The translations under genes were made by a program, and so were the position numbers. Shown in pieces: positions 8,610-18,291 of a DNA stretch of 64,000 bases (position 1 is its first letter; each line of letters starts with the position of its first letter). The stretch spans positions 152,145-216,144 of the forward strand of contig NZ_VTVA01000006.1 in the NCBI RefSeq assembly GCF_008638345.1. Direction: 5' to 3'. The notes beneath the pieces were generated by a model. The model made no database searches and was not told the DNA's origin. It saw nothing but the letters and a program-made list of their open reading frames with translations. The DNA comes from Pseudomonas saliphila (GTDB lineage: Bacteria > Pseudomonadota > Gammaproteobacteria > Pseudomonadales > Pseudomonadaceae).

Positions 8610-11207
8610 TCAGGCGAATTCACAGCTGACGGCTCCTTGCTCGTTGATCGTGGCATGAACCCTGCGCAGTGTTTCGCCTGATGCCATGGCCTCGAGCAGA
8701 CGGTCCACCGCAAGGGGTTGCAGATGCCTGTCGATAAGGTGATCAATCAGTCGGGCCCCGCTGTCGCTGCTGCCACAGCGCAAAGCGAAATGGTCTACCA
8801 GTTTGTCGCAGTGAGTGAATGCGAGCTGGCGCCGCTGCAGGCGTTCGCCGAAGCGCGCCAGCTTGAGCGTGATCAGCTCCTGCAGCACATCTCCATCGAC
8901 CGGGAAGTAGGGCACGATTGTCATGCGCGCCAGCAATGCCGGCTTGAAGTGGTGACTCAAGGCTGGGCGAATGGCTTGCTCCAGATCTGCAGCCGAGGGG
9001 CGCTGATTCTGGGTGCAGAGGCTGGCAATGCGATCGCTGGCGAGGTTAGAGGTCATCAGGATCAGCGTATTGCGGAAGTTGATTTCCCGGCCTTCGCCAT
9101 CATTGGCCACGCCCTTGTCGAAGATCTGGTAGAAGACATTGAGCACGTCCGGGTCGGCCTTTTCGACCTCGTCGAGCAAGATTACGGAGTAGGGTTTTTG
9201 TCTGACGGCCTCGGTCAGCATGCCGCCTTCGCCATATCCGACATAGCCAGGTGGCGCGCCCAGCAGGCGCGAAACGCTGTGCTTTTCCTGAAACTCTGAC
9301 ATGTTGATGGTGGTGAGGAAGCGTTCGCCGCCATACAGCAGGTCAGCCAATGCCAGTGCTGTTTCGGTTTTGCCTACGCCGCTGGGACCTACCAGCAGAA
9401 AGACACCCGCCGGGGCGTCGGGCTTGTTGAGCCCGGCTGCGCTGGCGCGCATGGCTCTGTCCAGGGCCTGCACGGCTTGTTCCTGACCGCGCACCCGCGC
9501 CCGAAGGTCCTCGGCAAAAGCAGTGACGCTGGCGTTATGTTCGCGGGCCAGTTGTGACAGCGGAATGCCTGTCCAGTGGCTGATGACTTCGGCCACCAGG
9601 CGCGGACACACCTCATGGCTGACCAGTCGTTCGTTGGCCTGCGCCTCGATTAGCCCCTGACGGGTGTCGCGCAGGGCATCGTCCAGCTGGCTGACGGATT
9701 CATCCATTGGCTGGGTCGCATCAGCATTTTCAGCGGTGAGCTGCGCGCGTTGATTACTCAGATCGAGCAAACGTTCGGCCAGATCGCGCTGGGTTTCCCA
9801 GCGTGCGGTCAGCTCGCTCAATTGGCTCGCAGCTTCGTGCAGTCGGGTCTCGAGCTGATCAAAGGCGTCACCATCGATGCTTAGTCCGGCTTCGTAATCG
9901 CGGCGCAGGGCGGTCCGCTGACGCTCACCTTCGGCGATCTCACCACGCAACTGTTCAACGGCTTCGGGCGCTGCTGCCAGACCTATGCGTACACGCGCAC
10001 AGGCGGTATCGAGCACATCGACCGCCTTGTCTGGAAGCTGTCGGCCGGCGAGATAGCGGGCGGACAATTCAGCCGCCGCGACAACGGCATCGTCTCGCAG
10101 GTAGATGCCATGGCTGCGCTCGTAGACCGGAGCCAGGCCGCGCAGAATAGTGACTGCCTCGGCCACGGTTGGCTCATGTAGCTGCACGGGCTGGAAGCGG
10201 CGGGCGAGCGCCGGGTCCTTTTCGAAATACTTTTTGTACTCGCTCCAGGTGGTGGCGGCGATGGTGCGCAGTTCGCCGCGTGCCAGGGCTGGTTTGAGCA
10301 GATTTGCTGCATCGTTGCTGCCAGCCTGGCCACCCGCGCCAATCATGCTATGCGCTTCATCGATAAACAAAATGACCGGCTTGGCTGAGGCTTTGACCTC
10401 GTCGATCACTCCCTGCAGACGGCGCTCGAATTCACCTTTGACGCTCGCGCCGGCTTGCAGTAATCCGAGGTCGAGACACAACAGTTCCACGCCCCTGAGC
10501 GCATCGGGCACTTCACCTGCAACGATGCGCAATGCCAGGCCTTCGACGATGGCGGTCTTGCCGACTCCGGCTTCACCCACCACGATTGGGTTGTTCTTGC
10601 GGCGCCGGGCCAGGATGTCGATCATCTGGCGAATGGCGGCATCACGGCACAACACCGGATCCAGTTTGCCGTCCCGGGCCTGTTGCGTGAAGTTGTGAGT
10701 GAAGCGACCCAGTGCGGATTCGGCGGTGCGGGCCGGGCAAGTCGTAGTATCGGTGGACTGTTCGGAGAGAGCGAAGCTGAGCAGTTGGTCAATATTCAAT
10801 TGTGCGAGAAACGGTTGGTAGCGACTGCCGGCGTAGCGTAACGGATTGCGTAGCAGTGCCAGCAGCAGGGCGGCCTGGTCGATCTCGCCGCTGCCCAATT
10901 CCAGATTTGCCGCCAGCAACGCATCCTGCAGCCATTGCACCAGCTCCACGGAGAAGACCGGGTTGCCCGACTCGCTTGGCTGGGTTCGGATAGTCAGTGC
11001 CTGGGCCAGATCGGCTGCTTCCAGGTTCGCTTCCTGCAGCGCGCGCATCAGCAGGCTGTCGGGACGTTCCAGCAGGCCGAGTAATACATCCTCGACCAGC
11101 ACCTGGGTGCCGCCGCGTACCACGCAGCGTTGAGCGGCACCTTCCAGGTCGGCGCGGCTTGCTGCATCGAGTGTCTTGACCAGTTTTTGCAGGTCTACGT
11201 TGATCAT
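8610..11207 (-). CDS. clpV: T6SS sheath-disassembly ATPase ClpV/TssH
   Basis: A double AAA+ unfoldase that strips contracted TssBC sheaths. The N-terminal domain (about 1-150) is followed by AAA1 with Walker A GEAGVGKT at 211-218 and Walker B VILFIDEAHSMIG. A middle coiled-coil region comes next, then AAA2 with GPSGVGKT and VILLDEVEKADPD. The length of 865 residues fits ClpV. I chose the start at 11207 (MINVDLQKLVKTLD) because the AAGGA site sits 8 nt before it; an ATG at 11213 is also possible. The stop is 10 nt before the sigma-54 activator and the start 11 nt after tssG. Confidence 0.95.
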   Translation of the reverse strand: MINVDLQKLVKTLDAASRADLEGAAQRCVVRGGTQVLVEDVLLGLLERPDSLLMRALQEANLEAADLAQALTIRTQPSESGNPVFSVELVQWLQDALLAANLELGSGEIDQAALLLALLRNPLRYAGSRYQPFLAQLNIDQLLSFALSEQSTDTTTCPARTAESALGRFTHNFTQQARDGKLDPVLCRDAAIRQMIDILARRRKNNPIVVGEAGVGKTAIVEGLALRIVAGEVPDALRGVELLCLDLGLLQAGASVKGEFERRLQGVIDEVKASAKPVILFIDEAHSMIGAGGQAGSNDAANLLKPALARGELRTIAATTWSEYKKYFEKDPALARRFQPVQLHEPTVAEAVTILRGLAPVYERSHGIYLRDDAVVAAAELSARYLAGRQLPDKAVDVLDTACARVRIGLAAAPEAVEQLRGEIAEGERQRTALRRDYEAGLSIDGDAFDQLETRLHEAASQLSELTARWETQRDLAERLLDLSNQRAQLTAENADATQPMDESVSQLDDALRDTRQGLIEAQANERLVSHEVCPRLVAEVISHWTGIPLSQLAREHNASVTAFAEDLRARVRGQEQAVQALDRAMRASAAGLNKPDAPAGVFLLVGPSGVGKTETALALADLLYGGERFLTTINMSEFQEKHSVSRLLGAPPGYVGYGEGGMLTEAVRQKPYSVILLDEVEKADPDVLNVFYQIFDKGVANDGEGREINFRNTLILMTSNLASDRIASLCTQNQRPSAADLEQAIRPALSHHFKPALLARMTIVPYFPVDGDVLQELITLKLARFGERLQRRQLAFTHCDKLVDHFALRCGSSDSGARLIDHLIDRHLQPLAVDRLLEAMASGETLRRVHATINEQGAVSCEFA

Positions 11208-11218
11208 GTTCATCGTCC

Positions 11219-12229
11219 TTAATGAGTCTGTCCGGCGAGCGTGACAATCGCGTCGGCGTTTTCCAGCCCCAGCCAGCTGGTCCATCCCAGCCGGCATGGG
11301 TTTTCTGCGCCCAGGCGCAGGTCTCGTATATCTTCCTTGCGTAACTGCAATTGGATGTCGTAGGCCAGCGGGTCTCTCAGGGTGAAGCGCACCAGCGCGC
11401 AGAGCGGCTGATAGCCCGGACCCACCGGCAGAAATTCCTGGAAGCGGTCCCAGCTCAGCTGGCGTATATGCACCCGGAATTTTCCGCTGCGGTCGCGCAC
11501 GCTGTCGCCCAATACCAGACTGGAGCCCAACGTACTGTTGGCGCGTCCAAGCTGGTTACGCTGTTCGGGCAGAATGTCCACGCGGCGTTCCAGGCATTGC
11601 TCGATGCGCAGATCCGGGTGCTTGAAGTAATAACGCAGCACCGATTCGATCAGGGCCGCAGACTGCGCGCGCATACTCAGCAGGCCAAGGTAGGGCAGCA
11701 GCCGCTTCCAGTTGAGCTCGGTAGCGCTGCGAATGTTGTCGCCGCCGAGCCCCATCAGGGCAAACAGGCGGGCGGAAAACGGGTCTTGAGCGCCGGCAGT
11801 AAACCGCGCGCGGTAACGGTATTTCTGCCAGATCGGCAGCATCAGTCTCTGCAGGCGGTTGTTGAATAGGTCCAGAAACACGCGCGTCGGGTTGCCCTCG
11901 GGCGTTTCGCCCAATGCCTGTTCGCCATAGAAGGCCGGAATCGGTGATCCGGCGCCGAACAGACTGACCATGTTCACGCACAGGATGGCGCGCAGCTGCC
12001 CATTCTCGGTGAAGAACTCAACGCTTTGAATATCGCTGCCGGGGAAGCCCATGCTTGGGTGCGCACGGAATTCGAGCAATTCGTACAGCGTTTCGTCATC
12101 CAGTTGTGGATGCGCCTGGCGCAGCTGATCTAGCACCAGGAGGACGCCCTGAAACAGGCTGTACTCGCGGATACTCCGGCCTGGCAGGTTGTTCAAAGCA
12201 GGGGCTGCTGCCCCATGCGCGGCGTCCAT
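11219..12229 (-). CDS. tssG: T6SS baseplate protein TssG
   Basis: TssG (VasB/ImpH family, 336 residues) forms the baseplate wedge with TssF and TssK. Recognised from family-typical stretches such as FRAHPSMGFPGSDI, FYGEQALGETPEGN, FLDLFNNRLQRLML and ENPCRLGWTSWLG near the C-terminus. The start overlaps the end of tssF by 37 nt, as usual for these paired wedge genes. No catalytic motif is expected. Confidence 0.92.
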   Translation of the reverse strand: MDAAHGAAAPALNNLPGRSIREYSLFQGVLLVLDQLRQAHPQLDDETLYELLEFRAHPSMGFPGSDIQSVEFFTENGQLRAILCVNMVSLFGAGSPIPAFYGEQALGETPEGNPTRVFLDLFNNRLQRLMLPIWQKYRYRARFTAGAQDPFSARLFALMGLGGDNIRSATELNWKRLLPYLGLLSMRAQSAALIESVLRYYFKHPDLRIEQCLERRVDILPEQRNQLGRANSTLGSSLVLGDSVRDRSGKFRVHIRQLSWDRFQEFLPVGPGYQPLCALVRFTLRDPLAYDIQLQLRKEDIRDLRLGAENPCRLGWTSWLGLENADAIVTLAGQTH

Positions 12230-13983
12230 TGGTACACTTCTCCCTGTGTGCTTTTGACGACCAGCTCGTGATAGGAATTCAGGCTGGCATAGAGTGCAAA
12301 GAACTCATTCAGTATTGAGGCAAATACAAATAGATCGCCTTCACCCAGATAGCCTTCCGGATCCATGAGCAGTTCCGTGCGCACACCTCGAACCGGCAAC
12401 CCGCGATGCAAGCGGTCGACGTGGCTGTGGCCGATATGTTTGAGGCCGCCCAGCAGACGTTGGCTGACCTTGGCTGCATGCTTGTCGTAATGGCGCGGCA
12501 GGTCATAGGTTTCGAGGATCACCTTGAGCGCCTCGACGTTGGCCAGCGACAGGTAATTCAGTGACATATTGCTGATCAGCTTCCAGAGGAAATCCTCGTG
12601 CAAGGGCGGCGCATAGCACGGCGTCACGGCGCTGATATTACGGAACGTGAGAAATTCCGGCGTTTCCTCGCTGGGCAGGCAGATGTCACCAAGCGCCAAC
12701 TGGCGTGGCAGATTCTGGTTGGTGCAGGTCAGCTCGATGGACAGGGTTTCGTGTTGGTCAACCTGGCGCAGCCCGAAGCTGAGGTAGGTATCCTGGCTAT
12801 CGCCGAGCAGCGAAGGTTGCTGCCGCAGGCTGTAGTGGGGGCGGGCCTGAGCCACATCGAAGCTGGTGTCGTGTTCGAATGACTCGAACGGCACGTATTC
12901 CTCGTAGCCCATGCCGCCTGGCTTCCAGCCGGTCACCCGGTCCACGGAAAACACCCCGCATTGACTGCTGCCATAGTCGGCTGGGCGCAGCAGATACTGA
13001 TCCTGGCGGCCGTCGAGGCGAATGGGAGTGGCGTCATGACTGAACAGGTTGACTACCGGTGTGCAGTACAGGCGAACGTTATCCAGGGTAGGGCGGATGC
13101 GTTGCAGGCTTGATTTGCGGATATCGAACCGCAACTCTATACCGCGCACCTGTTTGAGTACGTCTGCAGGCAACTGGCGGATTCGCTCCAGACCGCCCAC
13201 ATCAACAAACAGAAACTTCTCCTGAAACGCAAAGTACTCCTGCAGGTAGCGATAGCCGCGGAAGGTATTCAAAGGGTATGGGATCAGCGCCTGATCCTCG
13301 GCAAAGCCGATCGGCGTGACCTGCTCCGCGCCGATATGCAGGCTGGCCAATGGCATGCCGTTGGCGTCGGTGATGGGTTTGCCAGCCTTGTCCAGTAGTA
13401 CCAGGCTGATGCCCTGAAGGTGGCGCAGCAGGCTCAGATATAACATCTGGCTGATATACCGCTCGCCCGCCAGATGCAGCCGCAGACTGCGCATATTCAG
13501 ATCGCCGAGGTGGCCGTCTGCGGTCATGTTCAGTCGCAGATTGAGCAGCGCTCCGTCACCTTTGACTGAGTAGTCCAGCTGGCTCAGCGCCAGGGGCATG
13601 ACCTCGGTCGCATAGGCGGTACGGAATTGGCAGGTCACCCCGTCGATGGGGCGCGACTCAACCGGCGTGTCGCGCGCGACCATCAGCGCCGGTCCGGATC
13701 GCTTCAACGGATCGAATTGCAGCATGCTGAAGGCTGGTAGTGGCCGCATGTAGTTTGGCCACAACAGATGCATCAGCGAATGCGTGAGTTCTGGCAGTTC
13801 ATCGTCGAGCTTCTGCCGCAGACGTCCCGTGAGAAAAGCGAAGCCTTCAAGCAGCCGCTCGACATCCGGATCTCGACCGCTCTGCCCGAGGAACGGTGCC
13901 AGTGCCGGGCTGCGCTCGGCGAAGCGCTTGCCCTGCTGGCGCAGCGCGGACAGCTCGCTCTGGTAGTAATGGTTGAATGACAC
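12193..13983 (-). CDS. tssF: T6SS baseplate protein TssF
   Basis: TssF (VasA/ImpG family, 596 residues), a baseplate wedge component. The N-terminus YYQSELSALRQQGKRFAERS followed by FLTGRLRQKLDDELPELT and LLWPNYMRPLPAFSMLQF is the classical TssF signature, and the SLNYLSLANVEALKVILETY region near 490-510 is also family-typical. It starts 26 nt after the PAAR gene and overlaps tssG by 37 nt. Confidence 0.94.
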   Translation of the reverse strand: MSFNHYYQSELSALRQQGKRFAERSPALAPFLGQSGRDPDVERLLEGFAFLTGRLRQKLDDELPELTHSLMHLLWPNYMRPLPAFSMLQFDPLKRSGPALMVARDTPVESRPIDGVTCQFRTAYATEVMPLALSQLDYSVKGDGALLNLRLNMTADGHLGDLNMRSLRLHLAGERYISQMLYLSLLRHLQGISLVLLDKAGKPITDANGMPLASLHIGAEQVTPIGFAEDQALIPYPLNTFRGYRYLQEYFAFQEKFLFVDVGGLERIRQLPADVLKQVRGIELRFDIRKSSLQRIRPTLDNVRLYCTPVVNLFSHDATPIRLDGRQDQYLLRPADYGSSQCGVFSVDRVTGWKPGGMGYEEYVPFESFEHDTSFDVAQARPHYSLRQQPSLLGDSQDTYLSFGLRQVDQHETLSIELTCTNQNLPRQLALGDICLPSEETPEFLTFRNISAVTPCYAPPLHEDFLWKLISNMSLNYLSLANVEALKVILETYDLPRHYDKHAAKVSQRLLGGLKHIGHSHVDRLHRGLPVRGVRTELLMDPEGYLGEGDLFVFASILNEFFALYASLNSYHELVVKSTQGEVYQWTPRMGQQPLL

Positions 13984-14009
13984 GGATCAGTCCTTTGAAA
14001 AGAAGGCAG

Positions 14010-14285
14010 TCATTTGCCGATTACAACAGTCGCCGACCCTGAGACCACCGCATCGCCGTGGCTTCCGGTACTGCCCAATATTGCGGCGGGCTTGCCGTTG
14101 ATCATTACGCTGCCACTGACGCCGCCGACCAGCGTACTGCCGCACGCTGTTGGGTCGCCCATGCGGGCTGCCGGCATTCCCTCGATCAATACATCGGTTG
14201 ATCCCTGAGTGATCGGATTGCCGCCGTGCTTATCCTTCGGGCATGCAGTCATGTCGCCGACGCGCGCGACCGGTTTGCCAGACAT
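14010..14285 (-). CDS. PAAR-domain T6SS spike tip protein
   Basis: A 91-residue stand-alone PAAR protein that should cap the VgrG spike. It has the repeated PAAR pattern: PVARVGDMTACP, PAARMGDPTACGST and PAAILGSTGSHGD, with the Cys/His positions that bind zinc in this fold. It has no extra effector domain. It sits between tssE (11 nt upstream) and tssF (26 nt downstream), an insertion into the structural block not seen in the canonical H2 gene order. With vgrG in the same operon, the cluster makes its own complete spike. Confidence 0.92.
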   Translation of the reverse strand: MSGKPVARVGDMTACPKDKHGGNPITQGSTDVLIEGMPAARMGDPTACGSTLVGGVSGSVMINGKPAAILGSTGSHGDAVVSGSATVVIGK

Positions 14286-14296
14286 AGTTGTGCTCC

Positions 14297-14701
14297 TTAC
14301 TGAACCCGAACCTGGCCGCTGCCATCGAGGCGCGCCGAAAAGCTCACCTGTTGCCGGAAACCATCCGCTTCCAGCAGGCCCTCTACTGCAAAGGCCAGGC
14401 TCAGCGGATCATGGTCACGTGGCAGCGAAATGACTCGCACTTTGGACAGGCGTGGCTCGTAATTCTCGATGAAGCGTTCGATAGCGATGCGCGCCTGCTG
14501 CAGCGAATCGTGCAGCGACAGACGCATATCGTTGAGGTCCGGCAGCCCATAGTCCGGCAGCGCCTGAACGCTGCCGGCGCGGGTACTCAGCATCTTCGCC
14601 AGATGACAGGCAACTGATGCCGTCACGGCCTTCTCATGCTGCCAACCGCTGCGTCGGGCGCTTTCGCCGCCCAGGCGCTCGAACAGGCTGCCATAGCTCA
14701 C
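14297..14701 (-). CDS. tssE: T6SS baseplate protein TssE (gp25-like)
   Basis: TssE (HsiF, gp25-like) is a 134-residue baseplate component that initiates sheath assembly. The N-terminus SLFERLGG, the central LPDYGLPDLNDM and the FIENYEPRLSKVRV block (the conserved E-P-R-L) identify it. It starts 5 nt after tssC and ends 11 nt before the PAAR gene. Confidence 0.92.
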   Translation of the reverse strand: MSYGSLFERLGGESARRSGWQHEKAVTASVACHLAKMLSTRAGSVQALPDYGLPDLNDMRLSLHDSLQQARIAIERFIENYEPRLSKVRVISLPRDHDPLSLAFAVEGLLEADGFRQQVSFSARLDGSGQVRVQ

Positions 14702-14706
14702 GGTGC

Positions 14707-16182
14707 TTACTCCTTGTCCATCTTGCCGACCAGCGACAGGGTGAAATCGGCGCCCATGTACTTGAAGTGCGGACGAACACTCAGCGTCACCCGATACCAG
14801 CCTGGCTCGCCGTCGACGTCACTGACACTGATCTGAGCTGCGCGCAGCGGACGGCGGCCACGAACTTCCGGGTTTGGGTTGTCCTGGTCAGCGACGTACT
14901 GGCGAATCCACTTGTTCAGTTCCAGCTCGAGATCGGTGCGTTCCTTCCACGAGCCGATCTGCTCGCGCTGCAGTACCTTGAGGTAATGCGCCAGACGGTT
15001 AACGATGAACAGGTAGGGCAGCTGGGTGCCGAGTTTGTAGTTGAGTTCAGCTGTCTTGCCTTCTTCACTGTTGCCGAAGAACTTGGCTTTCTGTGCTGAG
15101 TTGGCGGAGAAGAATGCGGCATTGTCGCTGCCCTTGCGCATGGTCAGGGCGATGAAGCCTTCGTCGGCCAGTTCGTACTCACGGCGGTCAGATACCAATA
15201 CTTCGGTGGGAATCTTGGTCTCGATTTCACCCATGCTTTCGAAGTGGTGCAGCGGAAGATCCTCGACTGCGCCGCCGCTTTGCGGGCCGATGATATTCGG
15301 GCACCAGCGGAATTTGGCGAAGCTCTCGGTCAGGCGGGTGGCGAAGGTGAATGCGGTGTTGCCCCACAGGTAGTCTTCGTGACTGTTGGCCACGTTTTCC
15401 TTGTAGACGAAGCTCTTGACCGGATTGTCTTCGGGGTCATAGGGGTTGCGCAGCAGGAAGCGCGGCAGAGTCAGACCGACATAACGGGCGTCTTCCTGCT
15501 CGCGGAAGCTCTGCCATTTGGCGAACTGCGGGCCTTCGAAATGGTCCTTCAGATCCTTCAGGTCCGGTAACCCGGTGAAGCTTTCCAGGCCGAAAAACTT
15601 GGGGCCGGCCGAGGCGATAAAGGGGGCGTGGGACATGCTCGCAACGCTGGCCACGTACTGCATGGTCTTGACGTCTGGCGCGCTGGGATCGAAGAAGTAG
15701 TTGGCAATCAGCGCGCCCACCGGCTGGCCACCAAACTGGCCGTATTCCGCAGTATAGACGTGCTTGTACAGGCCGGACTGGGTGACTTCAGGACTGTCTT
15801 CGAAATCTTCCAGCAGATCCTGCTTGGAGGCGTTGATCAGCTCCAGCTTGATGTTCTCGCGGAAGTTGGTGCGGTCGACCAGCAGTTTCAGGCCGCGCCA
15901 GGAGGATTCCAGCGCCTGGAAATCACGATGGTGCAGAATCTCGTCCACCTGCCGGCTGAGCTTGGCATCGATTTCGGCGATCATGCGATCAACCATTGCC
16001 TTCTTGACCGGCTCTTTTTGGTTCTGCGGCTTGAGCAGTTCCTCGATGAAGGCCGATACACCGCGCTTGGCGATAGCGTAGGCTTCGTCTTCGGGGGTCA
16101 GCCGGGTTTCGGCGATGATGCTGTCGAGAATGCTGACGTCGCCAGTTGTATGTCCGGCGGCTGTTGCGGCTTGAGTACTCAT
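14707..16182 (-). CDS. tssC: T6SS contractile sheath large subunit TssC
   Basis: TssC (VipB/HsiC/EvpB family, 491 residues) polymerises with TssB into the contractile sheath. Family landmarks include FQALESSWRGLKLLVDR, FGQPVGAL-type residues at FGGQPVGALIANY, FLLRNPYD, WGNTAFTFA and the C-terminal VRPHFKYMGADFTLSLVGK. It follows tssB by 24 nt and precedes tssE by 5 nt, consistent with one high-output transcript. Confidence 0.96.
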   Translation of the reverse strand: MSTQAATAAGHTTGDVSILDSIIAETRLTPEDEAYAIAKRGVSAFIEELLKPQNQKEPVKKAMVDRMIAEIDAKLSRQVDEILHHRDFQALESSWRGLKLLVDRTNFRENIKLELINASKQDLLEDFEDSPEVTQSGLYKHVYTAEYGQFGGQPVGALIANYFFDPSAPDVKTMQYVASVASMSHAPFIASAGPKFFGLESFTGLPDLKDLKDHFEGPQFAKWQSFREQEDARYVGLTLPRFLLRNPYDPEDNPVKSFVYKENVANSHEDYLWGNTAFTFATRLTESFAKFRWCPNIIGPQSGGAVEDLPLHHFESMGEIETKIPTEVLVSDRREYELADEGFIALTMRKGSDNAAFFSANSAQKAKFFGNSEEGKTAELNYKLGTQLPYLFIVNRLAHYLKVLQREQIGSWKERTDLELELNKWIRQYVADQDNPNPEVRGRRPLRAAQISVSDVDGEPGWYRVTLSVRPHFKYMGADFTLSLVGKMDKE

Positions 16183-16206
16183 GAGTAGCGTCCTTGTCTG
16201 AGCGAA

Positions 16207-16710
16207 TCAGGTTTGCGGTTGTTGGTCGGCCAGGCCCAGTTCGGCCAATACACGCTCGCGCGAGTCGTCATCGCTAAGCACGCTCTCGATCGCCTTGCGA
16301 AATGCCGGTGCGTTACCCAGCGGACCTTTCAGCGCCACCAGGGCATCACGCAGTTCCATCAATTTTTTCAGCTCCGGAACCTGATCGACCAGGCTGCCCG
16401 GATTGAAATCCTTCATCGAGTTGATCTTCAGATCGACGGCGAGCTCTTCGTGGGTGGCGTCCTCCTGCAGGCAGTTGGGCACCGCAAAGATCAGCTGCAG
16501 GTCCTGCTTGCCGAGCACTTCATCGAAGCTGTTCTTGTCGATGGCGATGGGCTTGCGGTCCTCGATCTTCCTGTCGTCCTGACGTTGGGTGAAATCCCCC
16601 AGCACCATCAGTTTCAGTGGCAGTTCGACTTCCTCCTGAGCGCCTCCGGCATCAGGGGTGAAGGTGACATTGACGCGTTCCTTGGGTGCTACTGAGCCGT
16701 CTTTGGCCAT
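16207..16710 (-). CDS. tssB: T6SS contractile sheath small subunit TssB
   Basis: TssB (VipA/HsiB family, 167 residues), partner of TssC. Typical stretches are KERVNVTFTPDAGGAQEEVE, LPLKLMVLGDFTQR, DRKPIAIDKNSFDEVL and DLKINSMKDFNPGSLV; the C-terminal helix ERVLAELGLADQ would carry the ClpV-facing surface. It lies 18 nt after tssA. Confidence 0.95.
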   Translation of the reverse strand: MAKDGSVAPKERVNVTFTPDAGGAQEEVELPLKLMVLGDFTQRQDDRKIEDRKPIAIDKNSFDEVLGKQDLQLIFAVPNCLQEDATHEELAVDLKINSMKDFNPGSLVDQVPELKKLMELRDALVALKGPLGNAPAFRKAIESVLSDDDSRERVLAELGLADQQPQT

Positions 16711-16728
16711 GGTCGTTCTCCGTTACAG

Positions 16729-18291
16729 TTATGGCCCGAAGGCCTGATCCAGTACCACTTCAATATCGAGGTGGCACAACCTGCGGTAGATCTCTTCCTT
16801 GCGTTCGCGCATGTGCTGCTGCGGCAATCGCTCGCAGCAGCGATATGACAGGTTCAATACCTGCAGGCTGAGATCGGGCTCCCAGTCCCCCAGGCCGCTG
16901 GCCTGGAGAAGCTGATCGAGTGAGTCGAGCTGGACGCTGGCCAGCTCGTATTTTCCGGCGTGGTAACACAGACGCGCCTGCGCCAGCTTCCAGTGAAAGC
17001 GATCGCGGCCGCCCGCTGCCTGTTGGCTGGCCTGCTTGATGTGCTGCACGGCTGCTTTCAAACCGTCATCGCGCAGCACGACCAATGCGTCTTGCAAGGC
17101 TGCGTTCCAGGCCGCTGTGGTGTCATGTGCTATAGACGCAGAGTCCGCGTCGGGTTGTGCCTGACTCTGCGCCAGGACGCGGGTATTGATCCAATTCAGC
17201 GCTTCATTGCTGGCGAAGGGCACACCGTCGTGGAAGCACAGGGTGTGCAGGTCAGGCAGTCGCCTGAGAAACGCACCGAGCTGTAATTCCAGCTCCTGCA
17301 TGGCTGCTTCGTTTTTGAGGTTCTGCAGACACTGCCAGACGAGGTATTGGCCATCCAGCCAGAAGGGTGCTCTGGCGATGCTGGTTTCAAGGTCCAATAA
17401 CAGTTCGCTGTAGTGTCCTTGAGCGAGGCGTTCCTGATAGGACGCCAGACGGTCGGCAGGCAGTCCGCGCAGCGCCGTAACATTATTGGCATCGTGTTCC
17501 GGGGCGCTGTCGATCGGCAGCCACAACAGCGTTCGGGATAGCTTGATGCTGCGTACGTCCCCGGCTTTCTGGTGTTGCCACCAGCTGCACAATTGGCGTG
17601 ACTGATCCTGCAGCTGACGCAGTAGCTTATGCGCATCCTTGCTGGATTGAGGCGCCTCCGAATCGGTGCTGGGCGAGGAAACGGCCGCCTGTTTGATAAC
17701 GGTCGACACAGCGGGTGAGGGCGCGTTCTGCTGCTCACTGCGTTTGATCAGTTCTTCCAGTCGGCGACATAGGGGAAGCAGTTCGGGTGCATCGGGGCCA
17801 AGCTGAGCAGCCAGGTGCGTATCAAGACCGCGCAGCAGCGCAGCGATGGCGCGGAGCGCGTCGAACTCATCTGGCTGCGGTGAACACTCGCCGATGACCT
17901 GTTCCAGCCGGGGTTGTAGCCAGAGCAGCGCTGCTGAACGGGTGCGCATCTTGCGCGGGTGCAGGTCAGGCCAGTGCTCGGTGCACAGCGCATGGATGAC
18001 AGCGATGCCGGCGTGGAGCCCGGCCAGTGATTGCTGCTGAAACAGGCTCCAGGCGAGCCAGACGGCAACGCGCAAGTCCTTGGACGCGTTCGTGAGGAGC
18101 GCTTCGGCGCCCAGGCGTACAACTTCCCAATCAGTCCCTTCGCCCTTGTGCAGGGAGCCGGTTTTAGCCAGCTCGGCTTCCAGAGCCTCGAACTCGGGCG
18201 AGTAGCGCACATCCGTGCCGGCAAAGTCGGCATCGTTGATGGGCTTGCGGGCCAGGTTTTCAAGGTAATGCTGTACGGGCATGGGTGCCAT
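16729..18291 (-). CDS. tssA: T6SS cap/assembly protein TssA (VasJ/ImpA type)
   Basis: The 520-residue TssA caps the growing sheath and tube. It has an ImpA N-terminal domain (YSPEFEALEAELAKTGSL, DWEVVRLGAEALLTNASKDLRV, HWPDLHPRKMRTRSAALLWL) within the first 130 residues, then a variable linker around 205-225 and a long C-terminal helical domain. It is first in the cluster, as hsiA2 is in the H2 system, so the promoter should be in 18292-18825. ATG codons at 18291 and 18282 are both possible starts; the AAGGA site is nearer the first. Confidence 0.9.
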   Translation of the reverse strand: MAPMPVQHYLENLARKPINDADFAGTDVRYSPEFEALEAELAKTGSLHKGEGTDWEVVRLGAEALLTNASKDLRVAVWLAWSLFQQQSLAGLHAGIAVIHALCTEHWPDLHPRKMRTRSAALLWLQPRLEQVIGECSPQPDEFDALRAIAALLRGLDTHLAAQLGPDAPELLPLCRRLEELIKRSEQQNAPSPAVSTVIKQAAVSSPSTDSEAPQSSKDAHKLLRQLQDQSRQLCSWWQHQKAGDVRSIKLSRTLLWLPIDSAPEHDANNVTALRGLPADRLASYQERLAQGHYSELLLDLETSIARAPFWLDGQYLVWQCLQNLKNEAAMQELELQLGAFLRRLPDLHTLCFHDGVPFASNEALNWINTRVLAQSQAQPDADSASIAHDTTAAWNAALQDALVVLRDDGLKAAVQHIKQASQQAAGGRDRFHWKLAQARLCYHAGKYELASVQLDSLDQLLQASGLGDWEPDLSLQVLNLSYRCCERLPQQHMRERKEEIYRRLCHLDIEVVLDQAFGP

